Assembly: GCA_027681045.1 (NCBI GenBank) | Contig: JAQDCK010000002.1 | Span: 62,001-126,000, forward strand | Direction of reading: 5' to 3' | Length of the DNA: 64,000 nucleotides | DNA from: Lactobacillaceae bacterium AF64-9pH9TA | Lineage (GTDB): Bacteria; Bacillota; Bacilli; Lactobacillales; Lactobacillaceae | Part shown: positions 27,519 through 36,122 of the stretch, in pieces | Layout of the letters: every line of letters starts with the position of its first letter | Position numbering within the stretch: the stretch's first letter is position 1 | The notes under the pieces: generated by a model | What the model was told of the DNA's origin: nothing | Seen by the model: the letters and a program-made list of their open reading frames with translations, nothing else | The model's database searches: none | Position numbers and translations under genes: made by a program

Positions 27519-28535
27519 ATGACAGTTAAGATTGGTATTAACGGTTTTGGCCGTATTGGTCGTTTGGCATTCCGTCGTATCATGGACTTGGGTGAAGAAA
27601 CCAAGGACATCGAAGTTGTTGCTATCAACGACTTGACTACTCCAGCTATGTTGGCTCACCTGTTGAAGTATGACTCAACTCACGGCACTTTCGACCACGA
27701 AGTTTCAGCTACTGAAGACTCACTGGTTGTAGACGGCAAGAAGTACCGCGTATACGCTGAACCACAAGCTCAAAACATTCCTTGGGTTAAGAACGACGGC
27801 GTTGACTTCGTTCTTGAATGTACTGGTTTCTACACTAGCAAGGCTAAGTCACAAGCCCACCTTGACGCTGGTGCAAAGCGTGTCTTGATCTCAGCTCCAG
27901 CCGGCAACGACTTGAAGACTATCGTTTACTCAGTAAACCAAGACACTTTGACTGCTGACGACACTATCGTTTCAGCTGGTTCATGCACTACCAACTCACT
28001 TGCTCCAATGGCTAACGCTTTGAACAAGGAATTCGGTATCGAAGTTGGTACTATGACTACTATCCACGCTTACACTGCAACTCAAAAGGTTTTGGATGGT
28101 CCTGACAGAGGCAACAACTTCCGCAACGCCCGTGCCGCTGCTGAAAACATCATTCCTCACTCAACTGGTGCTGCTAAGGCCATCGGCCTGGTATTGCCAG
28201 AATTGAACGGCAAGCTTGATGGTCACGCACAACGTGTCCCAGTTAAGGACGGTTCAGAAACTGAACTTGTTACTATCTTGGACAAGAAGGTAACTGCTGA
28301 AGAAGTTAACGCAGCTATGAAGAAGTACGAAAGCCCATCATTTGCTTACAACGCAGACCAAATCGTTTCTACTGACGTATTGGGCATGACTGCTGGTTCA
28401 ATCTTCGACCCAACTCAAACCCAAGTTATCACTGCAGGCGACAAGCAACTTGTTAAGACTGTTGCTTGGTACGACAACGAATACTCATTCACTTGCCAAA
28501 TGGTTCGTACTTTGTTGCACTTTGCTACTCTTTAA
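27519..28535 (+). CDS. gap: Glyceraldehyde-3-phosphate dehydrogenase
   Basis: 338 residues. Oxidises glyceraldehyde-3-phosphate with NAD+ in glycolysis. The NAD motif is [15 protein letters not shown] and the active-site cysteine is in [12 protein letters not shown] (near residue 155). AAGGAGG lies 12 nt before ATG 27519. Codon use differs sharply from the surroundings: GTT, ACT, GCT and CCA/CAA are preferred over the C/G-ending codons of most neighbours, the signature of a very highly expressed gene. An intrinsic terminator directly after gap (28571-28607) should make gap mRNA more abundant than pgk-tpiA mRNA. Confidence 0.98.
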   Translation: MTVKIGINGFGRIGRLAFRRIMDLGEETKDIEVVAINDLTTPAMLAHLLKYDSTHGTFDHEVSATEDSLVVDGKKYRVYAEPQAQNIPWVKNDGVDFVLECTGFYTSKAKSQAHLDAGAKRVLISAPAGNDLKTIVYSVNQDTLTADDTIVSAGSCTTNSLAPMANALNKEFGIEVGTMTTIHAYTATQKVLDGPDRGNNFRNARAAAENIIPHSTGAAKAIGLVLPELNGKLDGHAQRVPVKDGSETELVTILDKKVTAEEVNAAMKKYESPSFAYNADQIVSTDVLGMTAGSIFDPTQTQVITAGDKQLVKTVAWYDNEYSFTCQMVRTLLHFATL

Positions 28536-28570
28536 TTTAAAGTTCTCTAAATTGAATTAGTAGTGTGAAA

Positions 28571-28607
28571 GAAGGCGGAGGGAAATTTCTTCCTTCCGCC
28601 TTTTTTC
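28571..28607 (+). terminator. Intrinsic terminator between gap and pgk
   Basis: Stem AAGGCGGA / TCCGCCTT (8 bp, extended by imperfect pairs) with a loop rich in A and T, then TTTTTT. No strong promoter lies in the 24 bp left before pgk, so downstream expression presumably needs read-through. Confidence 0.8.
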
Positions 28608-28630
28608 GATAAATATAGGAGATTTTTTCA

Positions 28631-29842
28631 ATGGCTAAATTGATTGTTTCTGACGTAGACGTTAAGGACAAGAAGGTTTTGGTTCGCGTTGACTTCAACG
28701 TGCCGATTAAGGACGGCGTTATCGGCGACGACAACCGTATCGTGGCTGCTTTGCCAACTATTAAGTACATCATCGAAAACGGCGGCAAGGCTATCTTGCT
28801 TTCCCACCTTGGCCGGATCAAGAGCGATGAAGACAAGAAGAGCTTGAGCCTGGCTCCAGTTGCTAAGCGTTTGGGCGAATTGCTTGAAAAGCCTGTAACT
28901 TTCGTACCTTCAAACGAAGGCAAGGAAGTTGAAGACGCCATCAACAACATGAAGGACGGCGACGTAGTTGTTTTGGAAAACACCCGTTTCCAAGACATCG
29001 ACAACGACTTCGGCAAGCGTGAATCAAAGAACGACCCTAAGCTGGGCGAATACTGGGCATCATTGGGTGACGTTTTCGTAAACGACGCCTTCGGTACTGC
29101 TCACAGAAGCCACGCTTCAAACGTTGGTATCGCTACGGCTATGAAGGCTGCCGGCAAGCCAGCAGCTGCTGGTTTCCTGCTTGAAAAGGAAATCAAGTTC
29201 CTGGGCAACGCTGTTGCTAACCCAGTTCACCCATTCGTAACTATTCTTGGCGGGGCTAAGGTTTCTGACAAGATTGGCGTTATCACCAACTTGATTCCAA
29301 AGGCTGACCACATCATCATCGGTGGTGGTATGGCTTACACCTTCCTTAAGGCTCAAGGCCACAACATCGGCAAGTCCCTGGTTGAAGACGACAAGGTTGA
29401 ATTTGCCAAGGAATTGCTGGAAAAGGCTGGCGACAAGCTGGTTCTGCCAGTCGACAACGTAGCCGCAACTGAATTCAACAACGATGCTGCTTCAGAAGTT
29501 GTTGGCCAAGACATCCCAGACAACGAAATGGGCTTAGACATCGGTCCTAAGACTGTTGAACTCTTTAAGAAGACTCTTGCAGGTGCCAAGACTGTTGTTT
29601 GGAACGGGCCAATGGGCGTCTTCGAAATGCCAAACTTCGCCAAGGGTACTTTGGAAGTTGGCCGTGCTTTGGCTGACTTGCCAGACGCTACTACTATTGT
29701 CGGCGGTGGTGACTCAACTGCTGCTGCTAAGCAATTGGGGATCGCTCCTAAGTTGACTCACATCTCAACTGGTGGTGGCGCATCTCTTGAATACCTTGAA
29801 GGTAAGGAATTGCCAGGTATCGCTTGCGTTTCAGACAAGTAG
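28631..29842 (+). CDS. pgk: Phosphoglycerate kinase
   Basis: 403 residues. Transfers phosphate from 1,3-bisphosphoglycerate to ADP in glycolysis. The N-terminal signature [16 protein letters not shown], the substrate-binding HLGR, and the C-terminal nucleotide-binding [13 protein letters not shown] are all in place. The ribosome binding site is TAGGAG with an A/T-rich spacer before ATG 28631. Codon preference is like that of gap. tpiA follows 21 bp downstream. Confidence 0.98.
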   Translation: MAKLIVSDVDVKDKKVLVRVDFNVPIKDGVIGDDNRIVAALPTIKYIIENGGKAILLSHLGRIKSDEDKKSLSLAPVAKRLGELLEKPVTFVPSNEGKEVEDAINNMKDGDVVVLENTRFQDIDNDFGKRESKNDPKLGEYWASLGDVFVNDAFGTAHRSHASNVGIATAMKAAGKPAAAGFLLEKEIKFLGNAVANPVHPFVTILGGAKVSDKIGVITNLIPKADHIIIGGGMAYTFLKAQGHNIGKSLVEDDKVEFAKELLEKAGDKLVLPVDNVAATEFNNDAASEVVGQDIPDNEMGLDIGPKTVELFKKTLAGAKTVVWNGPMGVFEMPNFAKGTLEVGRALADLPDATTIVGGGDSTAAAKQLGIAPKLTHISTGGGASLEYLEGKELPGIACVSDK

Positions 29843-29863
29843 TTTAGTAGGAGGATTTTTCAA

Positions 29864-30622
29864 ATGTCACGTACCCCAATTATTGCTGGTAACTGGAAGC
29901 TGAACATGAACCCAAAGGAAACTGTTGAGTTCGTAAACGCTGTTAAGGACCAATTGCCAGACCCATCAAAGGTTGAATCAGTGATTTGTGCACCAGCAGT
30001 TGACTTGGACGCCTTGCTGAAGGCTGCCGAAGGCTCAAACCTGCACGTTGGTGCAGAAAACTGCTACTGGGAAAACTCCGGTGCCTTCACTGGTGAAACT
30101 TCTCCAGCAGTTTTGAAGGAAATGGGCGTGCAATACGTCATTATCGGCCACTCAGAACGCCGTGACTACTTCCACGAAACTGATGAAGAAATCAACAAGA
30201 AGGCCAAGGCTATCTTCGCCAACGGCTTGACTCCAATCCTTTGCTGCGGTGAATCACTGGAAACCCGGGAAGCCGGCAAGGAAAACGAATGGGTTGTCGG
30301 CCAAATCAAGGCAGGCCTGGAAGGTTTGACTAGTGAACAAGTTTCCAAGATGGTGATCGCTTACGAACCAATCTGGGCGATCGGCACTGGCAAGACTGCT
30401 TCAAGCGACCAAGCTGAAGAAATGTGCAAGACTATCCGGGAAACTGTTAAGGACTTGTACAACGAAGAAACTGCTGAAAACGTCCGCATCCAATACGGCG
30501 GTTCAGTAAAGCCAGCCAACGTCAAGGAATTGATGGCTAAGCCAAACATCGACGGTGGCTTGGTTGGTGGTGCATCATTGGTACCAGACTCATACCTGGC
30601 TTTGGTAAACTACCAAGACTAA
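29864..30622 (+). CDS. tpiA: Triosephosphate isomerase
   Basis: 252 residues. Interconverts dihydroxyacetone phosphate and glyceraldehyde-3-phosphate. The N-terminal Lys is in AGNWKLNM, the electrophile His in IIGHSERR, and the catalytic Glu in [21 protein letters not shown] precedes ATG 29864. Last gene of the glycolytic cluster, closed by a terminator at 30639-30668. The cluster lacks pgm and eno, which B. subtilis has after tpiA. Confidence 0.98.
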   Translation: MSRTPIIAGNWKLNMNPKETVEFVNAVKDQLPDPSKVESVICAPAVDLDALLKAAEGSNLHVGAENCYWENSGAFTGETSPAVLKEMGVQYVIIGHSERRDYFHETDEEINKKAKAIFANGLTPILCCGESLETREAGKENEWVVGQIKAGLEGLTSEQVSKMVIAYEPIWAIGTGKTASSDQAEEMCKTIRETVKDLYNEETAENVRIQYGGSVKPANVKELMAKPNIDGGLVGGASLVPDSYLALVNYQD

Positions 30623-30638
30623 TTTTTGACTGTCATAT

Positions 30639-30668
30639 CAAAAAAACGCTCCTTCGGGAGCGTTTTTT
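30639..30668 (+). terminator. Terminator after tpiA
   Basis: AAAAAACGCTCC-TTCG-GGAGCGTTTTTT, a perfect stem with a stable UUCG tetraloop and T run. Confidence 0.95.
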
Positions 30669-30725
30669 CTTTGTCTGCTATTTTCGCTTTTTAAAACTTT
30701 TTTCTAAAAAATCTCAGTCTATCAG

Positions 30726-30753
30726 TTGACAACGCTTACAAAGGTGGTATTAT
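30726..30753 (+). promoter_or_regulatory. Strong promoter with near-perfect cre for an orphan transcript
   Basis: TTGACA (30726-30731), 16-bp spacer, TATTAT (30748-30753) with TGG extension. TGACAACGCTTACA (30727-30740) fits 13 of 14 positions of the degenerate cre TGWAANCGNTNWCA and overlaps the -35, a repressing position for CcpA. Confidence 0.7.
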
Positions 30754-30759
30754 ATAAGT

Positions 30760-30948
30760 GTAAACAAAAGAAAAGAGTTAATATTCAAGGAGGATACTCC
30801 ACCAGAAAGTTTAGCTTAAATTCGCAGAGCATAACTAAATTAGGCTCGGGAAAGGACTGAGACCACCATAAAATGCAGTCGACAATTGAAGATAGAAGAA
30901 GTTCCTAACGGTTAAGTACGTGAGTAGATTAACTGTTAGGAACTTTTT
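30760..30948 (+). ncRNA. Candidate cre-controlled small RNA (~190 nt)
   Basis: Bounded by the promoter above and a strong terminator: AAGTTCCTAAC (30899-30909) pairs with GTTAGGAACTT (30934-30944), extended by GTTAA/TTAAC, ending in TTTTTG. No credible ORF lies inside. There is a full AAGGAGG (30787-30793), but no start codon follows at usable distance; GGAG-GATA-CTCC (30789-30800) can fold it into a small hairpin. A further stem GACTG/CAGTC lies at 30855-30880. This accounts for most of the 439-bp gap between tpiA and the acetyltransferase. Alternatives are an untranslated leader of the next gene or a very short peptide from ATG 30873 (11 codons, poor ribosome binding site). Confidence 0.5.
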
Positions 30949-31061
30949 GTTTGCCCGGAAAGGGCGCTTAATTGTCTTTTTTCTCCTGACTATAGTAACA
31001 TGAGTTGTAGGAAAACAATTTATATAGAAAAATAACAAGGAAAAGGAGAAAAAAAGACGAA

Positions 31062-31628
31062 ATGATCCGAAAGGCAAGAAAAAGCGACTTTGAAGCGGTT
31101 TACCCAATTTTGAACCAGATTTTTGACGAAATGGATATGGATACCATCAACCGCCTGCCGGAGAGCCAGTTCTACGACTTGATGCGGCTGGGTTTCATCT
31201 CGGAAAACTACCGTTATTCCTACAACCGGATCTGGGTCGAGACTGACGAAAGCGACCGGGTCCGGGGAATGATCTGCATGTACCCGGACAAGGCCCAGGG
31301 CATTATTGACGTGGTGCTCAGAAAAGAAATGGCCAAGGTCGGCCTGCCAATGACCACCGATATCTTTACCGACAAGGAAGCCCAGAAGGGGGAATGGTAT
31401 ATCGATGCCTTAGCTGTCTCTCCGCGGGACTGGGGGAAGGGGATTGCCAGCCGCTTAATGGAACTGGCCCCGAAACTGGCCAAGAAGCACGGCTACAAGA
31501 AGGTCAGTTTAAACGTGGATCTAGAAAACCCTCGCGCACAGCAATTATACTTGCGCAAGGGTTTCAAAACGACTAATTCAATGACTATTGGCGACCGCGT
31601 TTACGACCATATGGTAAAAGAAGTTTAA
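31062..31628 (+). CDS. GNAT-family N-acetyltransferase
   Basis: 188 residues. Acetyl-CoA-dependent acetyltransferase of unknown substrate. The GNAT core motif A is IDALAVSPRDWGKGIASRLME (acetyl-CoA loop R/Q-x-x-G-x-G/A seen as DWGKGIA), followed by VSLNVDLENPRAQQLYLRKG, the typical motif B. The N-terminus MIRKARKSDFEAVYPI is the usual beta-strand start. AAGGAG lies 12-13 nt before the ATG. Its 3' end overlaps the convergent gene at 31585-31628 by 44 bp, and no terminator separates them. Confidence 0.88.
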   Translation: MIRKARKSDFEAVYPILNQIFDEMDMDTINRLPESQFYDLMRLGFISENYRYSYNRIWVETDESDRVRGMICMYPDKAQGIIDVVLRKEMAKVGLPMTTDIFTDKEAQKGEWYIDALAVSPRDWGKGIASRLMELAPKLAKKHGYKKVSLNVDLENPRAQQLYLRKGFKTTNSMTIGDRVYDHMVKEV

Positions 31629-32154
31629 AGAAGCTGGCCGTACTGGTCGGCCGCCGGTTGAGATTTGGAAAAAGGTCCGGCAGGTTGAGCGGGGTGACGT
31701 GCCACTGGGTGAAAAGGACCGCGATCAGCAGAATAAAGGGGGTATCTTCCTCCCGGCTGATCTGGCAGGTCAAGGTCACCCCCTTGTCGGCTAACACGGT
31801 GTCAACGGAAGCCACCTTCTTAAAACCGTCCCGGAAGGAATAGCTGCCCTGCTTGATGCTGCCATTGACCCAGTAGTTGAGCCGGGTAATGTAGAACAAG
31901 TTGGTCTGGGGGCTGTTGACCTTCTTGACGTGGACCAGGGAGTGGTGAACTACATCCAGGGTGTAAGAAGCGATCAGGCCGGTGCCATCGCTGAACAGGC
32001 GGCCGATCTCATTGCCGCTGGTGTCCAGCAGGTAAAGGGTGTGGTTGGGATTGTCCAGCCGGCCGCGGATGGAGCCAAAGGGCTTGCCCTCCTCATCGGT
32101 GATTGGAATCTGGCCCGTGCGGCCTTCCTGGGTCAGGTAAAGGGTGTAAATCAT
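31585..32154 (-). CDS. LURP-one-like protein of unknown function
   Basis: 189 residues. A run of short strands (PFGSIRGRLDNPNHTLYLLD, IGRLFSDGTGLIASYTLDV, LNYWVNGSIKQGSYSFRDG) is reminiscent of LURP-one/YxjI beta-barrel proteins, but the match is weak and no catalytic motif is visible. There is no signal peptide; a hydrophobic stretch PFILLIAVLFTQWHV near residue 155 may be a membrane or buried strand. The ATG overlaps the stop of the upstream HAD gene by 4 bp on the minus strand (ATGA), so the two are translationally coupled. The basic C-terminal tail is encoded opposite the end of the acetyltransferase gene. Confidence 0.6.
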   Translation of the reverse strand: MIYTLYLTQEGRTGQIPITDEEGKPFGSIRGRLDNPNHTLYLLDTSGNEIGRLFSDGTGLIASYTLDVVHHSLVHVKKVNSPQTNLFYITRLNYWVNGSIKQGSYSFRDGFKKVASVDTVLADKGVTLTCQISREEDTPFILLIAVLFTQWHVTPLNLPDLFPNLNRRPTSTASFFKLLLPYGRKRGRQ

Positions 32155-33035
32155 TGGTCCTGCTCTTTTTGATTGTCGGCAATGATCTTGTCGATAGCCC
32201 ATGCTACCCCGTCTTCATTGTTGCTCTTGGTGACGAAGCTGGCAATCGTCTTGATCTGCGGAATGGCATTGCCCATGGCCACGCCGGTGCCAGCAGCTTG
32301 GATCATGCTTTCATCGTTCAAGTTGTCGCCGATGGCCGCGATTTCTTCGCGCTGGATGCCTTTGGCTGCCGCATAATCCAGCAGGGACTGGCCCTTTTGG
32401 GCGCCGGAGGCGTTGATTTCGATGTTGTCGGCCGCGCTGGAAGTGATGGAGAGCTTGTCGATCTCTTCGATTTTCTTGATGATGTCGGTGAAGGCGTATT
32501 GGCCCCGGGAATCAAAGACCAAAATCTTCATAACTTCCGTGCCAGGTTCGTCCATCAAGTCCTCATAGCTTGGCACCTGCTGGATGCTGACGATGGCCGG
32601 CTTGCTGGCTGAAACCAAAACAGCCTCCTTGAAGGTCAGCATTGGGTTCAGTTCCACCATTAAGTGGGCCACGTTGGTAATCCGCTGGCTCAAGTCTTCT
32701 GAGTAGACGTGGTTGCTGGTAACCAGTTCGAAGTAAAAGCCTTCCTTCTTGAGCAGGCGGCAGATCTTCTTGGCCGTTTCCAGCTTCAAGGGATTCTTGA
32801 CGATCAAGTTGCCGGCCGTGTCAAAGACCAGGCCCCCGTTTAAGTTGATAAAGCCGCAGTCGATCCCGTATTCTTTAAGCATTGGCTGGGATTCATGGGG
32901 TGCCCGGCCGCTGGCCACCATGAATTCGATGCCGTTTTCTTGGGCGCGTTTAATGGCTTGAACATTGGCGTCAGAAATTTCCATAGAAGAGTTTAGCAGG
33001 GTCCCGTCCAAGTCACAGGCGATCAGTTTAATCAT
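32151..33035 (-). CDS. Cof-type HAD-superfamily phosphatase
   Basis: 294 residues. Motif I is ACDLDGTLLNS with the Asp nucleophile, motif II VASGRAP, and motif IV AIGDNLNDESMIQAAGTGVAMGNA; the C2B cap lies between. These enzymes dephosphorylate sugar phosphates, nucleotides or flavin mononucleotide; no single substrate can be assigned. GGAGGAAATAAC directly precedes the ATG at 33035. The downstream LURP-like gene overlaps by 4 bp. A second Cof paralogue lies at 44184-44996. Confidence 0.9.
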   Translation of the reverse strand: MIKLIACDLDGTLLNSSMEISDANVQAIKRAQENGIEFMVASGRAPHESQPMLKEYGIDCGFINLNGGLVFDTAGNLIVKNPLKLETAKKICRLLKKEGFYFELVTSNHVYSEDLSQRITNVAHLMVELNPMLTFKEAVLVSASKPAIVSIQQVPSYEDLMDEPGTEVMKILVFDSRGQYAFTDIIKKIEEIDKLSITSSAADNIEINASGAQKGQSLLDYAAAKGIQREEIAAIGDNLNDESMIQAAGTGVAMGNAIPQIKTIASFVTKSNNEDGVAWAIDKIIADNQKEQDQ

Positions 33036-33196
33036 GTTATTTCCTCCTTGTTGTTATCGATTTCATAATAACATAAAGGAGGAAGTTTGATTACTGCAAA
33101 GCGTTTCTTTATTTGAAAAAAGTTGTCGTGAATTATTTCACTAGTTTCTTTAAATCAAGGGGCAATCATGGTAAGATTGACTAAGGTGAATTACAG

Positions 33197-33880
33197 ATGA
33201 AACATTTTATTGGAAATGATTGGGACCAGGTGCTTGCCCCGGTTTTTGAAAGTGATGAATATCACACGCTGCATGACTTTTTGAAAAAAGAATACCAGAC
33301 CAGGCAGATCTACCCGGACATGTACCATATCTTTACGGCCTTCAAGCTGACCCCTTTTAAAGACACCAAGGTTGTCATTTTGGGCCAGGATCCCTACCAC
33401 AATCCCGGCCAGGCCAACGGCATGAGCTTTTCTGTCATGCCGGGCACGCCCCTGCCGCCGTCCTTGCGTAATATCTATAAGGAGCTCTATGACGATGTCG
33501 GGGCCCAGCCGGTCAACCACGGCTATCTTAAGCGCTGGGCCGACCAGGGCGTCCTCTTGCTCAATGCCGTTTTAACCGTGCCATACGGCCAGGCTAACGG
33601 CCACCAGGGCAAGGGCTGGGAAATGGTGACAGATGCCGCGATTAAGGCCTTGAGCGAGCGGGGGCAGGTAGTCTTTATCCTGTGGGGCCGCTTTGCCCAA
33701 AACAAGATTCCCTTAATCGACCAGGACAAGAATGTCATTATCAAGTCAGCCCACCCCAGTCCTTTTTCGGCCAACCGCGGTTTCTTCGGCTCCCGGCCAT
33801 TTTCAAGATGCAACGCGGCCCTAAAGGAATTTGGCTTGGCTCCGGTTGACTGGCAATTGCCGCCTGATCCGGAAGCATGA
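33197..33880 (+). CDS. ung: Uracil-DNA glycosylase
   Basis: 227 residues. Removes uracil from DNA. The water-activating motif is [22 protein letters not shown] follows, and the leucine-loop motif is [18 protein letters not shown]. The ATG at 33197 has no strong Shine-Dalgarno (GGTGAATTACAG). pta starts 19 bp downstream, in the ung-pta-tsaE order common in lactobacilli. Confidence 0.97.
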   Translation: MKHFIGNDWDQVLAPVFESDEYHTLHDFLKKEYQTRQIYPDMYHIFTAFKLTPFKDTKVVILGQDPYHNPGQANGMSFSVMPGTPLPPSLRNIYKELYDDVGAQPVNHGYLKRWADQGVLLLNAVLTVPYGQANGHQGKGWEMVTDAAIKALSERGQVVFILWGRFAQNKIPLIDQDKNVIIKSAHPSPFSANRGFFGSRPFSRCNAALKEFGLAPVDWQLPPDPEA

Positions 33881-33899
33881 TTTTTTGAGGAGATTATTG

Positions 33900-34889
33900 A
33901 TGGAAGTTTTTGAACAATTAAAGCAATTGATTAAGCAAAAAGACAAGCAGCGGATCGTTTTCCCGGAAGGGGAGGACCCGCGGATCCTGACGGCGGTCAG
34001 CCGCTTAAAGCAAGATGACCTGGTTGAACCGATCGTCTTGGGGCAAAAGGACCAGGTCATGGCTTTGGCTGAAAAAGCCGGCTTGGACATGACCGGGATC
34101 GAAATCGTGGACTACCAAAACAGCCCGGACTTTGGCGAGATGGTGGAAAAGTTTCACGACCGGATGGCCGGGGGCAAGCACTTCCAGACAATGGAAGAAG
34201 CGGAAGCTGCCTTGCGCGACGCCAACTTCTACGGGACCATGCTGGTTTACACCGGCCAGGCCGACGGGATGGTGTCCGGGGCGGCTCACTCAACGGCCGA
34301 CACGGTCCGGCCAGCCCTCTTCATTTTGAAGACCAAGCCGGGGATGCACCGGATTTCCGGTTCCTTCATCATGGAAAGAGGAGAAGAAAAGTACGTCTTT
34401 GCTGACTGCGCGATTTCCATCGACCCGACCAGCGACCAGCTGGTTGAATTCGCGGCCCAGTCAGCTGCTACGGCCAAGATGATCGGGATTGACCCCAAGG
34501 TGGCCTTCCTCAGCTTCTCAACCCACGGCTCAGCCAAGGGCCCGCAGGTAGACAAGGTGGCGCAAGCGGCCAAGCTGTTCAAGGAAAAGTACCCGGACAT
34601 CCCGGCGGACGGCGATTTGCAGTTTGACGCGGCCTTCGTGCCGGCAGTTGCTGAACTTAAGGCACCTAATTCAGCCGTTGGCGGCCAGGCTAATGTCTTC
34701 ATCTTCCCGGAACTACAGTCAGGCAACATTGCCTACAAGATTACCCAGCGCCTGGGCAACTTTACGGCCATCGGGCCAGTTTTGCAGGGGATTGCCAAGC
34801 CGGTCAACGACCTCTCCCGGGGCTGCAGTGCTGATGACGTCTACAAGATCGGGATTTTGACGGCAGCGCAAGCCGTTATGGAAGGGTAA
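33900..34889 (+). CDS. pta: Phosphate acetyltransferase
   Basis: 329 residues. Interconverts acetyl-CoA and acetyl phosphate. The start is MEVFEQLKQLIKQKDKQRIV with GAGGAG upstream; the longer in-frame ORF from 33831 begins inside ung. Family markers are VFPEGEDPRIL, GMVSGAAHSTADTVRPAL and SHGSAKG-like STHGSAKGPQVD. No ackA lies next to it. It is 10 bp ahead of tsaE. Confidence 0.96.
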   Translation: MEVFEQLKQLIKQKDKQRIVFPEGEDPRILTAVSRLKQDDLVEPIVLGQKDQVMALAEKAGLDMTGIEIVDYQNSPDFGEMVEKFHDRMAGGKHFQTMEEAEAALRDANFYGTMLVYTGQADGMVSGAAHSTADTVRPALFILKTKPGMHRISGSFIMERGEEKYVFADCAISIDPTSDQLVEFAAQSAATAKMIGIDPKVAFLSFSTHGSAKGPQVDKVAQAAKLFKEKYPDIPADGDLQFDAAFVPAVAELKAPNSAVGGQANVFIFPELQSGNIAYKITQRLGNFTAIGPVLQGIAKPVNDLSRGCSADDVYKIGILTAAQAVMEG

Positions 34890-34899
34890 AAAGAAAGAG

Positions 34900-35385
34900 A
34901 TGACAGAATTAGCAATCAATTCGGCTTCTGACATGCAGACCTTTGGCGCCGCCCTGGCCCAAAGCGCCCAGCCCCACGACCTTTTGCTCTTAAAAGGGGA
35001 CCTGGGGGCCGGCAAGACCACGCTGACCCAGGGCTTCGGCCGGGCTCTGGGAATTAAGCGGCCTGTCAAGAGCCCGACCTTTACCCTGGTCCGGGAATAC
35101 CGGGAAGGGAAGCTGCCCCTTTTTCACATGGACTTTTACCGGCTGGAAGGCGATGACCTGGCTTCAATCGACTTAAATGACTACCTGGCTGAAGAAGGGG
35201 TGGTCATCATCGAATGGCCCCAGGTGATCCAGGCTGACCTGCCCAGTGACTTCTTAGAGCTGGTTTTGACCCGGGTGGACGATTCCTGGGATTCAACCAA
35301 GCGTTTAGTTGAGCTTGTCCCGCACGGGCAAAGAGCGGCCGACTGGGAAGAAAAAGCTTGCCGCCTTTACCAGGAAAAGCAGTAA
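34900..35385 (+). CDS. tsaE: TsaE, tRNA t6A biosynthesis ATPase
   Basis: 161 residues. ATPase that supports TsaBD in making N6-threonylcarbamoyladenosine at position 37 of ANN-decoding tRNAs. Walker A is KGDLGAGKTTLTQGFGRALG, with VKSPTFTLVREY and the Walker B-like region HMDFYRLEG. Ribosome binding site AAAGAGA. Last gene of the ung-pta-tsaE unit, closed by the hairpin at 35428-35463. Confidence 0.95.
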   Translation: MTELAINSASDMQTFGAALAQSAQPHDLLLLKGDLGAGKTTLTQGFGRALGIKRPVKSPTFTLVREYREGKLPLFHMDFYRLEGDDLASIDLNDYLAEEGVVIIEWPQVIQADLPSDFLELVLTRVDDSWDSTKRLVELVPHGQRAADWEEKACRLYQEKQ

Positions 35386-35427
35386 AGAAGATAAAAACAA
35401 AAGCAGAAATAAAAGTAAGAACGAAAG

Positions 35428-35463
35428 AAAAAATGGACCAGCTGCCTGCTGATCCATTTTTTG
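35428..35463. terminator. Bidirectional terminator between tsaE and exonuclease
   Basis: Stem AAAAAATGGA-C-CAG / CTG-A-TCCATTTTTT with one mismatch and a short GC loop; A and T runs on each side serve both convergent genes. Confidence 0.8.
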
Positions 35464-35464
35464 T

Positions 35465-36001
35465 CTAGACTTGGTAGACAAATTTCTTCAAAAGCTCACT
35501 GCCCCGCTTTTCCTCTTCTTTTAAGAGAATGCCGGCACAGGCTTCGCTGTCGCTTAAGGCGTTATGGTGGTGCCAAAGCTCCACGCCCAAAAGGTCAGAG
35601 ACAGTGTTGAGCTGGTAGTTATCCAGGCCCGGCTCCAGTTCCCGGCTGACCTTGAGGCTGTCTAAAACCAGGTAGTGGGGTTCGGCAATCCCGTAGCGGG
35701 CCAGGGACTGCTTCATCACATTGCAGTCAAAGCGGGCATTGTGGGCCGCCACCAGCATCCCCGGCTGAAAAAGGGGCTGGATCTTGGGCCAGACCTCGGC
35801 CATAGTCGGAGCTCCCGCCACGTCTTCAGCCGTAATGTCGTGGACCTTGACCTGCTGGGCGTCAAAAGTCATCTGGGGATTGATGACCGTGTAGAAGCGG
35901 TCGATAATCTTGCTCTCCCGCACTAAAACCAGGGCCAAAGAGCAGGCGCTGGCCGGGTGCTGGTTGGCAGTTTCAAAGTCCATGGCGACGAAATTCATCA
36001 T
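35465..36001 (-). CDS. DnaQ-like 3'-5' exonuclease (DEDDh family)
   Basis: 178 residues. Exonuclease domain related to the epsilon subunit of DNA polymerase III. ExoI is FVAMDFETAN (catalytic D and E), ExoII AAHNARFDCNV, and ExoIII HHNALSDSEAC with the His and Asp of the DEDDh set. It is a stand-alone exonuclease rather than part of PolC, so repair or nucleotide recycling is more likely than replication proofreading. Start at 36001, where GGAGG lies 9 nt upstream on the minus strand. Confidence 0.9.
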   Translation of the reverse strand: MMNFVAMDFETANQHPASACSLALVLVRESKIIDRFYTVINPQMTFDAQQVKVHDITAEDVAGAPTMAEVWPKIQPLFQPGMLVAAHNARFDCNVMKQSLARYGIAEPHYLVLDSLKVSRELEPGLDNYQLNTVSDLLGVELWHHHNALSDSEACAGILLKEEEKRGSELLKKFVYQV

Positions 36002-36122
36002 TTGTAAAAGCCTCCGTTTGCGCGTAAGTTAAATTAAGCCAAGCAAACTTGGTCCAAGCTAGTATAACATAGCGTGAATGCGGTAAAATATCAAAAGGAA
36101 GATTTAGAGGAGGCAATTTTAA

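Noticed and set aside
30787-30800. Small peptide gene after AAGGAGG
   Set aside because: No ATG, GTG or TTG at 5-12 nt spacing; the reading frame from ATA ends after six codons.
31930-32612. Plus-strand ORFs across the LURP-like and HAD genes
   Set aside because: They are antisense to HAD motifs; no independent evidence.
33060-33196. cre site in the 5' region of ung
   Set aside because: AAAGCGTTTC has only the core; too many mismatches at outer positions to call.
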